Positions 12,387 through 25,717 of a DNA stretch of 64,000 nt are shown here, in pieces. The notes beneath the pieces were generated by a model, which worked only from the letters and a program-made list of their open reading frames with translations, was not told where the DNA came from and ran no database searches. The stretch covers positions 13,702,001-13,766,000 of the forward strand of contig OZ234494.1 in assembly GCA_965153455.1 (NCBI GenBank). Reading direction: 5' to 3'. Both the position numbers and the translations under genes were made by a program. Every line of letters begins with the position of its first letter. Position 1 is the first letter of the stretch. The stretch comes from Sphagnum compactum. Lineage: Eukaryota > Bryophyta > Sphagnopsida > Sphagnales.

Positions 12387-12972
12387 GGGTGGGTGTTTTC
12401 CAAAATTTCAAATAAATATTATTATGCCTAGTCAATGAACATAATGTACCAGAAACCCATCATTCCATGCATTTCATGCTTGTTATCCAAATAAAAATTA
12501 AAAAAAAACAAAAAAAGAAAAAGAAAATGCTAACTTAAGAAAATGCTAACTTACTTCGATTTATCACACAGAAGAAGAAACCCCCAAGAAATGGTGTGGC
12601 TCTCTGGATCAGCTGAACAAATAATAAGTCTGGAGCAAATGCTTTGTTATAAATGCTATCAATTTGTGGCACCCCATGACTCCAGTACTCCTCACCGAAG
12701 TCGTCCATTTAATAATATCACCCACTTCTAATCGTAATTGTTGGTTTCTTTTACACCTCTCAAGCTACTTCTTCCGTTAACTTGCATTTATTATTTGCAT
12801 TTTGCCAAGACCGCGTAAGTTGCTAAATGGCCGCCTCTAATAAGCTAGCTCTGTACTACTCCCGATCGAGCGTCTCTTTCCATAAGGTTGTTGGGATCAC
12901 AATTACACATCTCAAGAAGTTCGTTACGTGGGTACACTCCCCTGAGTGTCTCATATCACAGCAGCTCTCACT

Positions 12973-12979
12973 TATAAAT
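12973..12979 (+). promoter_or_regulatory. possible TATA box of the GDSL gene
   Basis: TATAAAT within CACTTATAAATTATATATATTTG lies about 530 bp before the chosen start codon. This would give a long 5' untranslated region, perhaps with an unseen leader intron. The motif is common in AT-rich DNA, so this is only a suggestion. Confidence 0.25.
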
Positions 12980-13509
12980 TATATATATTTGTGTTGTTGA
13001 AAACTGGAAGTTAAAACCACTAGCCCACCAGCTGCATCGAGTCTCTCTGCCTCGCATTTTCATACGAGTGAGATCAGGTGAAATAGGTTTCTTCATCAAA
13101 ACGGATGTCAAGGTTTGGTTTCTCAACTTGCACAATACTTTGTTTTTTTTTGGGGAGGAGGTGGTGGTTCCGTGGATGCTTTAATCGGCTTCTATAGGGT
13201 ATAAGGACGTCTAAGGGAAGAAGAAATAGAGATAGAGAAAAAAAGGATAGTGAGGTGGTGTTTGATCACTGCAGCTTGTGCTTGAAAATACAGCTTCCAG
13301 CTTGCATACTTTGGTGCTCACAGCCTTTGCGTGCATTCATTCACTAGAGGCGCCATTTGGAAGTGTATGTATCCACTTCAACTAGAAACTGTTGTTGGGT
13401 CTTGATCACATTGGTTGCTTTCCGTGTCTCATGTTCATGACCCAGCTGCTGGATATGGGAATGGGGGGGTGGGGGGGTTGTGCTTTGCTGCAGAGTCGCT
13501 GCGCCTAAT

Positions 13510-15834
13510 ATGATTGCCGAAAGGTTGTGCCCCGTGAGATGGATTAGCGTGGTGTTGTGGTGTAGTGTACTTGCGACTCATCATGTGTGGCCAATCTCAA
13601 GGACTTCCGCTCAATTGGTGCCAGCAACTTTCTGCTTCGGAGATTCGTTAGCAGACCCTGGCAACAACAACTACATCAACTCTCTCTCCAAAGCCAACTA
13701 TCCCTTTAATGGTATTGACTTCGCCGCTGGTCCTACCGGCCGCTTCACCAACGGTCGAACCACTGTTGATATTTTAGGTACTGTGCTTCTTCTTGCAGCT
13801 CTGCTTAGGTATTTGAATGGAAATTAATTTCCACAAAAATCAATTCATTTTTTTCATCAGTTGATCGTCACCGGTAGTTCATAGCAGTGCAGAGCCCAAG
13901 TAGGCAATGTGCATCTGGCAGCTGCTTAGGTGTTTGAATGGAACTTAATATCCACAAAATCAATCCATTTCTTTCATCAGTTGATTGGTCACTGGTAGTG
14001 TGCTTAGCAGCGTGGAGTCCAAGTAGGGAATGTGCTTCTTGCAGCAGCCGCTTATAATTATGCCTCTACTTTTCCTTCTCCGTGAATTTCACCAGCTCTG
14101 AGTAAGAGTCCATCTTTTGTGTGTTTCTGGGCTGCTGCTGTGTCAAAATGATCAGAGGTCATGAACTGATTGGTAGATCCATTGGGATGGGACATGATCA
14201 TGCACAGGCGAATTGCTTGGATTCAAGTATTACTTGCCACCTTACATGGCACCTAGCACCACAGGAAATGTGATTCGTTATGGTGTTAACTATGCCTCTG
14301 GGGCGGCAGGCATTTTGGACTCCAGTGGCTATGCATTTGTAAGGAATCTTGAAACCCAATCTCAAAATTTGTTAGCTGAAATCAGGAGTTTTCCAGCTTG
14401 ATGTCAAAGAGCTGCACCTGCAGTACAATTGAGTTATCCAATATCATATGTTTTGTAAATAGTTTCTTGTCTGTGTGTACAGATAGGGCGCATTCCTCTG
14501 AGTCAACAATTGGATCAATTCGAAAAAACTTCAGCTCAAATTATACAGCTTCTTGGTCCGGAAGCTGGATCAAATCTTATTGCGCAATCTATATACTCTC
14601 TCAATCTGGGAGCAAATGACTTCTTAGACAATTACTATGCTCCCTTCTCGCCCATTGGGAATCTCTCTGTTGGAGCTGTCAACAATCTGCTTCTCAGTAC
14701 TTATCAACAACATCTGACAGTATGGTGACTCACTTTTGCGTAATGCACCCAATGTAATCTAGATGCTATAGTCTACTCATATGCATCAACTGTCATGTAC
14801 TGATGACAGATACTTGATCCCTTTGTGCTTGTGTCAAGTTTTCCCCTCACACTGATTTGCATATTCTGCTAAGTATTCTTATTGAGCTTCAGTCATGATG
14901 AGTGGAGATTCTGTATTGTGACAGAGGTTGTACTCGATGGGAGCACGGAAAATTGTGGTTGCAGCAGTAGGACCAGCTGGGTGCACACCTTATCGACTCA
15001 CCACTACACTGGCTGTCAACGGGGAGTGTGACCAGAAGGTGAACCAGCAAATTCAAGCGTTTAACACTGGCCTGGAGGCTCTTCTTGATGGACTGAATAC
15101 TAATCTTCCAGGAGTTCGATTTGTATATCTCAACGCCTATGATGCAGTTAATGAGATTATCCAGAATCCTAACGCTTATGGTGGGTGTCCTAACCCTAAA
15201 GACTAATTGCAGATCATTAGACAAACTTAGACAACATCCTATTAAAGCTCTAGTTTGAAACATATGTGCCAAGTTCAGGTGTGTATGAATTTAAAGCTAG
15301 TATTTGTCTTTTTGAAGCTTAACTTGGGCTTCTGAAATGCACTCTAATAGTTGAAAGCACTCACACTAGATTACAAGATTTGATGGCAAAGTGCGATTGC
15401 AAGATTTCATGGCATTATCTGTATCATGTAAACCTTTGTAAGTCTAAGCAATTTGTTAGACTATCTTCCATCCTTCCATGACATTACTTTCAACAACACA
15501 TTGAGTTTATGAATCACCTATTGAGTTTGTCTTGAAATTACCTTGGATTTGCCAATTCAAAATTAGGTTTTGAGGCTTCATATGTTTCTATCTTTTGTAT
15601 GCAGGCTTTACCATTTCTGATACTGCTTGCTGTGGAACTGGAGGACCCTACAAAGGTTTACTTCCATGCACTCCTTTGTCAAGCTTGTGCACTGACAGAA
15701 CTAATTATGTCTTTTGGGATCCGTATCATACGAGTGATAAAGCCAATGTCATACTATCCAACAGGTTTTTCTATGGAGATAGTTCCTATGCCCGCCCTAT
15801 GAACATTCAGCAACTTGCACTTCTGAACCTTTGA
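13510..15834 (+). CDS. GDSL esterase/lipase (SGNH hydrolase), five exons
   Basis: Predicted secreted lipid or ester hydrolase of the plant GDSL family. Exons are 13510-13777, 14208-14338, 14483-14719, 14925-15180 and 15605-15834, all with GT..AG introns and matching phases, giving about 373 residues, the usual family length. A hydrophobic stretch (VVLWCSVLAT, residues 14-23) fits a signal peptide. Block I is FCFGDSLADPGNNN with nucleophile Ser46; block II is NYASGAAGI with Gly121; block III is GANDF with Asn178; block V is WDPYH with Asp336 and His339, so the catalytic set is complete. The exon junctions rebuild the conserved stretches DILGELLGF and YGFTISDTACC. The first in-frame ATG is 13510; the frame is open upstream to 13480 without another ATG. 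Substrate cannot be told; members act on cutin, wax or acetylated cell-wall polymers. Intron 1 holds a 121-bp tandem duplication. Confidence 0.93.
13783..14040 (+). repeat. 121-bp imperfect tandem duplication in GDSL intron 1
   Basis: The block beginning near CTGCTTAGGT.TTTGAATGG (13801) recurs 121 bp later (13922). Both copies include TTTCATCAGTTGAT, then GGTAGT and AG(C/T)CCAAGTAGG. The copies differ by small indels. Part of the unit is related to 262-306, so the duplicated block contains dispersed-repeat sequence. Confidence 0.8.
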
Positions 15835-18800
15835 TTTATGTTACCTTCTCTAGTTTCAAGGGCTGCAGTTTCTCTCTCAAAAATTCACTGCAAAGTTTTA
15901 GAGGGTCTAGTTAACAAATTGTTAGCAGCCCTTTTACTATATGGAATGAAGGATCCTTTTCAGTTTGGATGATGATACGGTGTTCCCCAAGGATCTGACA
16001 TTTTTGCCTAAAGAAATCTCTTGTTGAATTCTTTTTTTCTGGAGGAATCATGATACTTTAGAAGTGAAGGACTTCTAGTGAGCATATATGATAGTGGTCT
16101 CCTACTGACATATGATAGGGATGTTGTCTAGAAACGTTTGAGTTACTCAGGACTGCAGAAGTTAAATGGTGTTGAATTGAGCATGGTGACCTGATGTCTG
16201 ATCAACTCCAATTCAGTTCAATCCTTTTAATCAATGCCATAATTTCTTGGTTTGAATTTGTTAAGATTGGTAACATATTATTGTGCTATTCTAATGAAGT
16301 TGTTTAACCGAATTAAGACTATTTTAGGGTGGCTCGACTATTCAATGGTGTAAGAAAGGTGATAAAAACAAATCTTACACCATTTGACTACAGGAGAAAA
16401 TTTTTGGTTTCATGCTATAGTTTGGTGACATGCTACAATGTATTGTCTAAATATGATGACTTAAAAAAGCTTTTGTACTTGTCACAAACCTTTTTTTTTA
16501 ATGTCACCAGGGTGTGAAGTTCGGGAAAAAAATAATTCACTGGAACCAAGATGTTGGAAATATTGGATCTGAGTAATTTTTGTTAGTGGAAGTTCAATTC
16601 AAATTCATTTAGTTGAATAATGATGTGTACACACTAGAGCAACTGGCACATGTGACACTAGTTATAATTATGCATTAACATGGTTAATGTCTTACCAATT
16701 GTTTCTGATGATTGTAATGTTGACACTTCGGCCAATCAAGAAGATGCATTTTCACAACCATCACCAAGCATGGTTTCTGACAAACTCTATTCTAATTAAC
16801 TCAACATCAATTTATTGATTGAAGGTTGTTATAAGTATAAGTGTGCAATATTGCGTTGCAAGGATGAAAACTAATAATCTCCCAAAACTTCCTTGATATG
16901 AGAATGGATTAAACAGGTCGAACTTCGAAAGAAAGAACATTAGTCCATAGACCCTTCAATGGAATTCATTGCAAATTCCCCCATTCCTTGCAACTTTAAA
17001 GAAATTTTAAATCACATGGACTGTTATGCTTGCAACTGAATTGATGTATGGTTTTCTATAGTTTAATAATTCAATAGTTGGAAGTTTTAGTGCAAGCTTG
17101 ATGAATAAGGTTGGAGGGGAAAAAAAGCCCCTAAGTGCCTATTAAATATTTACCAGCCATTTGATCATTATGTAAGTGCCTTGTCACATTAGCAATTCTT
17201 GAACATGGTTGAAGAAACATTATGTCATGACAAAGAAAGCAAGGCAGATATCTATATACACACTAAGAAATCTATGTAAATATTCCAACTTTCTTAGACT
17301 TTCATGGTTGCTCAAATCTGAGTTGTTTTGTGATTGTGGTGCCACAATGTTTTCAAATTGTCCTTTGGGAGCACCTTGATGGTTCTACTTAATTGTTTAT
17401 TAGGGTGTTCTTGTGGTACTAAAGCATTGTTTGGCACCAACTAAGCCTTCAAAGGAAAAAGTTGTCTTCAAAATTTCTTAGATGCTGAAGTAAAGACAAT
17501 CAGGTAGCTTGTTACCTCCAATAATGTTACTCTAACTTATGAAAAATCCCAATTATGGGAAAGACATTGAATTGTTATAATCCCAATGTACTAACATTTC
17601 TTTGCAGCTTATCCATTAAGATGGGCTTTTCATCTTTTGATTTCACATTGCATGTTAAACTGAGACCTGCAACAGGCATCTCAAAATGATGTTTATTGTT
17701 CTCCAAAACTTTTGGGCAAATGCCTAATGGATGGAGCAGTTGGCAAAAAGAACTAATTTGTGGGTTATGTAATCAAAACTGGTATTCAGTAAGATGGAAA
17801 ACAAGGACAAATCTTGGGCCACCATAGCCACCTAGGAGGAATGCAATGTTTAGTGCATGGAGCTATAACTTAATTCAGAGGTTGTTGATGGCCTCATGTG
17901 AAGGCACTGTTGAATGCAGGTCCCTCATACCAAAATGTGGAGGTCCAAGTTCTGAACCAAACCAAAAGAATTAAATGGTACACCAGATGGCTTTTCTTCT
18001 GTCGCACGGCTACCCTTGATGGGGGCTTCTATGTTGTTATTGGTGATCATGTTCTGTTGACATGAATTGAAAGGGCTGCTTTCATCCCTCAACTACCTAA
18101 CACCTTGCAAACTTGGTGACCCCCAACTTTTTAGAATGTTTCCAAGAATTGTGAAAAATCATCTTCCTGTAGAAAAAGGTGGTGAAGTAGAGGATGTACA
18201 ATGAAAGACAAAACATCTGAAGTGGTGCTTCTGGTAGAAAAAGGTGAAGTAGAGGACATACAATTAAAGAAGGCATCTTAAGTGGTGGAGTAGCTGATGT
18301 AGTGAAAAAAAGTTGCAAAGGGCTCTTGCAAAAAGGTCTATAGTCAACAACAAAGACAAAACTATGAAGCTTTGGACCATTTATGTGGCCATCTATTTGT
18401 GGAGCACCTTGTGCCAGTACAACAACCAAACCATTCAAGGACATGACAATTTCCAAGATGGATTTGGTGGTGTAGGGTTTAGGATTTTTACCATGGTCCA
18501 TCCAAGATGCTTTGGTGGTGTAGGCGTAACAAAACACCTCTGAAAGCTAGAGGCAGTTAATGAATGGACATGCGTGCTGCAACCTGCATGTAGGGGAGAA
18601 TGAGTGAGAAGCAGTTGTGAGCCATACTGGCTAGATGCTTATAGCCATTACTTACTGACTTATAGAGCACTACTATATGTGACAAGTTTAGTGAGCCAAA
18701 AAACTCCCTATTAGCTTGCTCAAGTTTTGTGGTGTCAAATGACCTTGCTGGGATTTTGCAGTGTATTTGGAGGGTGCCTTAAGTCTATAAGATTCCCTCC

Positions 18801-21040
18801 TGACAGAGGAGGTCATCTTCCGTTTCTGGATGGGCTCTTACATTTCTGTAAGGGCCTGTCTTTTTTCTTTGCATGTCCGTTATGCAGCTGCGCAGGCATT
18901 ACACATGGTAACTTGCCCTTGGATGAGTGCGTTACCATAAAAGAAAGGCTCTTACCGCTGAGTTAGTAATTTGTTAAAGACTTGTGCGACTGAGTTAGTC
19001 ATTTGTTGAAAGGCTTGAACAGCTGAAGTTAGTACCTAGTTTGTTAATAAAGACTAGTATGACTTTTTTTTGAGTTCTAATATGTAATGAGAAACAAGAG
19101 AGGATTTGTGTTTTTGCTCTTGCTCCATCTTCAGAAGTAAAGAGGTCCGAGTTTTGTATGTCCTTTCCACCCAGGTAAGTACTGAACAGTGAACTGTCCT
19201 ATCTCCAGTATGTGGAATATTCCAGTTAGAGTGGGGGGGTAGGGTTGCTCGAGTAACTAATAACAGGTCAGGTGTAAACTGCAATTGTCCCCCGGTGCAT
19301 GTGAAAGAGCAAAAAGGGTGTGATTCTTTCTTATTCATACCTGTGATGTGCTGTACTGAAGTGACTTATTCATACATCTTTCTGGTATAGTGAAGAGCAC
19401 TCGCTCGCTCGTAGCTGTACTAGTTCTGAGTTGGTGAAGCTCTCTCTATCTATCTATCTATCTATCTATCGAGCTTGGATGAATAGGCTGAGTTGGTGAA
19501 GTAGGCCATTAGCACACTACTAATCATTAGGAACTGTCGTATATAGTGCTATAAGTGACCGAGAAATTCAATTAGAACTGTATTAACTTTTGTAGTGTTC
19601 AAAATCAGCCTAGATGCTAGTGCAAGGGAATACCTAATACTCTCTCAAAGAACCACACATTGCCATTGTCCTTTCACATGTCCATAATGTGAAAAAAGGT
19701 GGCCAAGTCCAAAACATGATTGATTGTACCACAAACTCCAAGCCAAGAAAGCCCCACACACCAAACAGTTAACCTATAAACCAACATTGATTTTTTTGAA
19801 GGCAATTTAACTAATGAATTAAATGCAACATCAGGCTTGACCCCCCCTTTTGCACAACAATTATAAGTTACAATAAATTGGGTACAATAAAGTTATCCAC
19901 AAACTCCTCCCAATTTTCATACCCTATATCTCATCCCCTATCCTGCTTTCATCCCTTACTTTTCATTATCTGGAAAGTCCCTAAATCTGGGGATGAAATA
20001 TGAAAACTGGGGACCAGTGAGGAAATAGGGATGATGGAAATTTGAGCTTGTGTAGTGCAAGTAATGGATTTGCATGGTAGTGCAAGTGTAGATTTGTAGC
20101 TTTCCTGAGATGTTTTGTTTTGTTTTTGAAGGTAACAAAAAGAAGTTTCAATGAGAAATAATAACATTAACTTTGTAGGTAACATGACAAGAAGATACTA
20201 TGAGAAAATAGTAACAGCGGCAATAATGAGTCCCTTTGGAAAAATCATCAATCTTGTGTATGAAGTTTTCTTCATCCAAGGGAGTTCTTCATCATCACCA
20301 GGGTTCCATATCTTTTAGTCCTTGTAACTACTCCATCTTTCAGCATTGGTTGTTTTCATGCAAACTTGACTCTCTAGTCACCTCCATAATCTCATGGGAG
20401 AGCAACAATCCAAGGAGCTAGCAAAATTATGACTGTGATATATATCACCAAAGAATTGGACCCCTTCTCGTGGGATGTACTTAAAGGTTGCTTGGTAGTT
20501 TACATGGGAGGAGAACAATAGGGATTTGCGATCTAGATTAAATTACTACATCACTTTCTCTTTAGAGCATGGCTTGGAAAATTAGAGGAGTTTGGTTTCA
20601 AGAACCCAAGAGGTTTGTGAGCCTGATGTGTTTAAGTGCTTATTTTGGCAATTGGAAATTTTTATTTTTCTCTTTCAAAGCCTCAATGTTAGAACAACTT
20701 TCTCCTCTCATGTTTGCAAAAAATATCAACACCTTCATGAAAACACTCATTCTCACACTTAACACCATATGAGTGTTGAACTTGCTACCTTCAGTGTAGT
20801 CTTCATGCAAAAGAAAAAATAAGGGTTCAAACTAGTTTGACCATCAAAATTGATGCAAAACACAATTTGGCCCCTTGTTATGGGCATCACCCCCTTTATT
20901 CATTTGTCCCCTAACATGCCAAAATTGATTGTGTTCACCTCCTAATTGGAGGACTTTACGAATAACTTTATTGGTTAGAAATCCTTTCCTTCAACCTAAA
21001 AGGTTCAAGATTTGATTCTTTTCCAAAATTTCATATTCTT
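15835..21040. other. intergenic DNA after the GDSL gene, no gene seen
   Basis: The first few hundred bases probably include the 3' untranslated region. No further protein family was recognised in the frames at 16329, 18097, 18313, 18727, 19054, 20236 or 20569. A roughly 70-bp imperfect tandem duplication (AGAAAAAGGTG.TGAAGTAGAGGA) lies at about 18165-18290, and a TCTA microsatellite at 19441-19470. Confidence 0.5.
19441..19470 (+). repeat. microsatellite (TCTA)n
   Basis: About six perfect TCTA units preceded by TCTCTC. Confidence 0.9.
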
Positions 21041-21902
21041 CCACAAATGGATGAAAAAAGAGGATATAATCCCTAGGCAACTTCCTCAAAGAAGTTGACT
21101 TAACCAAGACTTGCAACTTCCCCAAAGAGAAGGAGACTTAACTAAATTTCCTAAACTTTTCCGAGGAGAAGAGGATTCAACTAAGTTTCCTTAGAGAACT
21201 TCCTTAACCAAGTTGTTCAAAGAGATGGGGACTTGCAACTTCCCAAGGGAGAAGAGAGTTTGGCTAAGTTTCCCAAGCAATTTCCTCAACCAAGTTGCCT
21301 TGGGAGGAAACAGACTTGGAAGCCCCAACCAAGTTGCTCACAGAACATTCCTTTTCCTTAAGTAATTTGATTACGACTTCCAAGTCCCCTTCTCTCTTGC
21401 AACTTTAGTTCCCAATTCCTTGGAGAAGGTTAAACTATGGATGAATGTTGTGTGTTCATTTATTCTACAACTTGTCATGTTACAATTTTTTAAATTTTTT
21501 TATATCGATGTGTAACTTTTTGTGCATTATGTAATTTTTCTTCCATATGCAACATTTTACAACAAAAAGTTGAAAAAAGGTTGATATGGATGAAAAGTTA
21601 AAAACATGTGCAATATAAATGACAAGTTGTAGAATAAATTAACACATACAATATTCATACATTATGTAACCTTCTCATGGGAATTGGGAACAAAAATCTT
21701 CAGGCTTATTCCAACCAAGCAATATGGGGAATGGGGATGTTGGAAGTCCCCATAAATCTATCTCTAAGGAAACTTGGCTAAGTTCCCTTTTCTCTAGGGA
21801 AGTTGCAAGTCCCCATTTCCCCTAACAACTTGGTTGAAGAAGTGGCATGGGATTCAATCAAATGTCTAGGGATAACATTTTTTTTTCATCCATTTTGTGA
21901 AA
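21041..21902. mobile_element. large fold-back element (long imperfect inverted repeat)
   Basis: The left half matches the reverse complement of the right half at many colinear points. CACAAATGGATGAAAAAAG (21042) pairs with the complement ending at 21902. ATGGGGACTTGCAACTTCCC (about 21225) pairs near 21800. TTCCCAATTCC..GGAGAAGGTTA (about 21411) pairs near 21675. TTTATTCTACAACTTGTCAT (about 21459) pairs with 21620-21638. The arms are about 440 and 290 bp around a spacer centred near 21548; the left arm carries extra internal copies of CCAAGTTGC..GACTTG. There is no coding capacity and no terminal duplication was found. It probably derives from a fold-back or MITE-type DNA transposon. Confidence 0.75.
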
Positions 21903-21975
21903 GAAAATGAGATAGGAAAGGGCATGTCCCTATGCAACTTGATTGGGGCTTCCAAGTCCCCTTTTTCTTGGGGTA

Positions 21976-22074
21976 ATTTAAGAAAAATGGGGTTTTGTTA
22001 AAACTAAAACACTAGTTGCCTTGAACAAAAATAATTGCATTGGACAAGTAAAAAAACCCATTTTTCTTTTAGTG
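21976..22074. mobile_element. short CACTA-like inverted-repeat remnant
   Basis: AAGAAAAATGGGGTTTT (from about 21980) is the inverted partner of AAAAAAACCCATTTTTCTT (to 22068), and the right end reads CTTTTAGTG. The inner GGACAAGT and GCCTTGAACAAAAATA are related to the inner part of the palindromic element at 45717-45855 and to 48020-48045. The left terminus is degenerate and no 3-bp duplication could be assigned. Confidence 0.5.
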
Positions 22075-25000
22075 TAGCTTGGTTGAGGAAGTTGATTGGG
22101 GAAACTTGATTAAATGCCTTTCTTTTTAGAAAAGTTGATTTTTTTTTTCTTGAATGAACTTTTTTTCTTGAGGAAGTGTTCTACATTACAACCTTAATGA
22201 CATTCATTCATTTATAGGTTCATATTTCATTTGTCAACTCATTGATCCTTATGTCAAACGTGTTTTCAATGCATGATATTCATGTGTAAAATGTACAAAC
22301 TTATAAATAAATGAAATTTGCATGATTTTCATTATTAATTCAACACATGCTAAATTTGTGATGTAAGGACTATATTTGTTTATGAAAAAAATGAAAATTT
22401 GAATTAAAATTAAACTTTCAATTCATAAGTTCAAGGGGGATAATAACAATTGCACCATTGTTTTATTTTTTGAAACATTAGTGTAAAAAAAATAGTTTTT
22501 TATGTTCATCAGAGTTTGAGTATAACAAAAAAAATTTTAAAAACAAATTTCTTGTTGGGCATTTTCCTACAACTACATTTTGCTTGATGCCACGTTTAAT
22601 TAATTATGCCTATGTAATGTTTGTTGATTTTGAAATGAAATGAAACATTATTGTATTCAATGAATCCTTACATTCCTAAGTTACAATTTGGTAATAAACT
22701 TTAAAATATTTGTGAAATTGATTCTTTTATATGTTTATATTGTCTAAACATGGATGTTGTGCATTTAAAACATGTATAAAACATGTATTAGTAAGATGTT
22801 AGATTTTACTATGGTACTAGGTTAGTTTTGGGGTAGCATTTTGCCAAACCTTACTCATCATGTGGTGACATTTCACATTTTCTCAAATTTAAACAAATCA
22901 ATTTAATAAGTTTCATTGAATTGACTTGATGAATAAATAGGAAGAAAATTAGCCCTAATATTTAAAATGGAAGTCTTCATTGAAGAAAACTTTTCAAGCA
23001 AACTTCTTGCTATGGATAAATTACAAGGAAAATGGTGTTGGTTGCTAAAAAATTTATTTGTCCCTACAAATAATTGAGGTTTTCCATAATCATCAAGCTT
23101 GTTATGAGGTTTCAAGTTTATGGAAAACATTCAAAATGTCACATATAATCAAATGTGGGTGTCCCATCATGTACAAGATTTTGAAAATATGGTTTTTCAC
23201 ATACAACTAATCAAATATAGTGGAATATTATGCTTTGGATGATGATGGATGAATATCAATTTTTGTAGTATTGGAGATTTTCTTTCAATTTTTCACAACT
23301 CACCACACCAAATATACCAATCTTACGATTGGTACATGCTAATACATTATTTAGAAAATTGTCGACAAATCAACATGGCATTACCCTGAGAATTTACCAA
23401 ATTAATTAAGATAAAATTAAATAAAAATCAGATGATGAATTAATCCATGTATGATGCTAGATTTATTCATAAAGTCATGGCCACCATTATTTTAATTTGA
23501 ATAAGGTAATGTGTTTTTTTACATTTGTTCATTAAAGTTTAAGTAATTCAAATTTATTCCATATCAAGATTCAAAAGTGCAAGTTAAAAATCAGAAAAGT
23601 AATATACAATATTTGAAAATAACACTAAGTAGGTTTTACATTAGAAGAGAAATAAACTCATCAAGAAAAAACCTAACACCTAATTTTATCAATTTTAACA
23701 ATGGTTTTGTTTTTGTTTTTTCATTTTTGTGGTGTAGTCACATTGGCAACCATCTATGGTCTATGGGAGGATCTAGGTAGATTTGGTTATAGAATAGGTT
23801 AGACGATACTATTATTGTTGCACTCTTGTTGCTATTTGGCCATTTGTAGGGATAAATGTTCAAAATTTGGCAAACCTTGTCCAAGAGCTCGACTTTTTTT
23901 TCAAAAGTTTTCAAGTTTTTCATTTTCCTCAAGGGACCTAAACCCATATCCCATTCATTATCTTTCATACATTTCAAATTCTTTGACTCTCACATCATGT
24001 GATTGTTGATTTTCTCAAATTCCATGAAAATTTTCATCCATTGTTCAACTGCGTCACTTAATGTGTTGTCTTTATCATGGTATATAGAAAATGACAACCT
24101 TGTAGGGTAGTTTATATGGTAGGCAAACAAAAGGTATCATGGCCACACGTGATGTTTAAGGCTTGCAACTATCATCATTTTAACATGAACAAAGTGCCAA
24201 GAATCACAATACCACAATTCTTAATTGCAAATTACGAGCAACCTTCTAAACATTATTTCAACATGTCCACACATGATGTTTAGTAGTAACTAATGTTTAG
24301 TCTTTTTTTGGAGTTTGCAATCTAATCCATATTTATAAAGATAAAAATTTTCCCCGTCTTTTTTGAAAAAGAACAAGGGTAAAACAAGGATGCATGCCTA
24401 AACATTGAGTTAATTTGGCATTTTAAAAAACTTTAGTTAATAGTTGATGTTTTCTTTTGAAATTTATTTCTGTCAAAAAATTTAATGTTAGTTAATATTT
24501 AAAGTGTGAATTGATGATTAATTTGCACGTCCTTAACACTAGCTTAACATTCGAGTTAACTCCAGGTGTAGCCATACTTGAAGTGTCTGAGCTCTTGGTT
24601 AGCTTTGTGTTAGAGTGAACTTTGCATTTGTGTATGTGATGGGATGCAAGTTTTGCTTCAATTGGAAACCAATTCAATTTGTGAGCAACTACTTGAGACC
24701 TAACAATGTTAATCTCTTGGCTGTATGCTTATGAAATTCATTTTGCATTTCAAATTACCTAACCATGTTTCACAATTCACTATTCTCTCATGATTTTGTT
24801 TGAAGTTTGAACCCGTGTAAAAGACACAACCATTACAAGATGAGCTGTTTGTTTTCCATCTATCACCCATTTCCTTGACTATGGTAAGGTAAAATAACAG
24901 AATTTTTTTTTTGGAGGCATTTTACACAATATTGGCCAATGGGGAAGCTGCATAATAGTTTAATTTTTAAGGGAAGATGAATAAGTTATAAAGAGCTCTC

Positions 25001-25449
25001 CATTATATTTCGACCTTCATTCCTTCCAATTGGTAAGTCTATCCCAAACCCTAAATTTATGGGTTTGTTGAAAATAATTTTAAATTCAAGCGCCCCCTTT
25101 GCAGTTTATACACATGCAAGTTGAACTGTGGCCAAACAATATGGGATAAAATTGAGGTGCTATTGGGAACATCTTGGGGAGCAATTTGGGAACCCCTTGG
25201 GAACTTGATGAGAACACGATGAAACACATTGGGAACAGACAAAAAAACTAAGCCCCCCATGAGTGCATGCTGAGCTTTCTCGGTTAGCTAGCTGCATGAA
25301 ATTTCTATTTTCAAAATTGTTTTGGGTCACCATTTTCATTCAACCTGGGCTAATAATACCCCCCCAATTATAAGTATTTATTTTTTTGGAATAGTACATA
25401 CTACATACTCAATTGAAACAGAAGATTATATATTTTCTTTGATAATTCT

Positions 25450-25717
25450 CCAAGGCAAGAAGGATGTTGTGTTTAGATTCATTATAGAGTATTATAGTAG
25501 CTTAAGGGATTTTGGCCCTTACTAGGTAATAAATAATAGGTCTATTTATTTTTATATGAGGATTTTTTTTGGAAAGATGATGATATTTTGGCTTGTGTTC
25601 AAACTTGAGATTAGTTTTTAGAGTTATGATATCTTGAAGGATTTTTAGTTTCTTTTAGAGGATTTGCTTAATTCTTCTTTTTTGCCTTAAGATACTTTTT
25701 AATGTAAATGGCAAGGG
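25450..25717 (+). repeat. dispersed repeat B, copy 2
   Basis: Colinear with 9240-9559 and 56434-56735. It starts CCAAGGCAAGAAGGATGTTG, as copy 3 does, and ends GTAAATGGCAAGG, where the last part of the unit (CCACACTGTGACAC) is missing. Copy 2 also lacks the segment with GGTGAAATAT that copies 1 and 3 keep. Confidence 0.75.

Larger units (their letters stand above)
10358..12972. other. intergenic DNA with repeats and homopolymer runs
   Basis: No gene was recognised. It holds repeat D copy 1 (11590-11935), a G run near 11811-11822, C runs near 12134-12160 and a TTTA microsatellite at 12360-12386. Near 11070 the sequence GGTTTGAACCTGGAACC resembles an inverted tRNA B box, but no A box was seen to support it. 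Confidence 0.5.

Noticed and set aside
13480-13509. Upstream extension of the GDSL reading frame
   Set aside because: It has no ATG; the first in-frame ATG is at 13510 and is followed by a suitable signal peptide.
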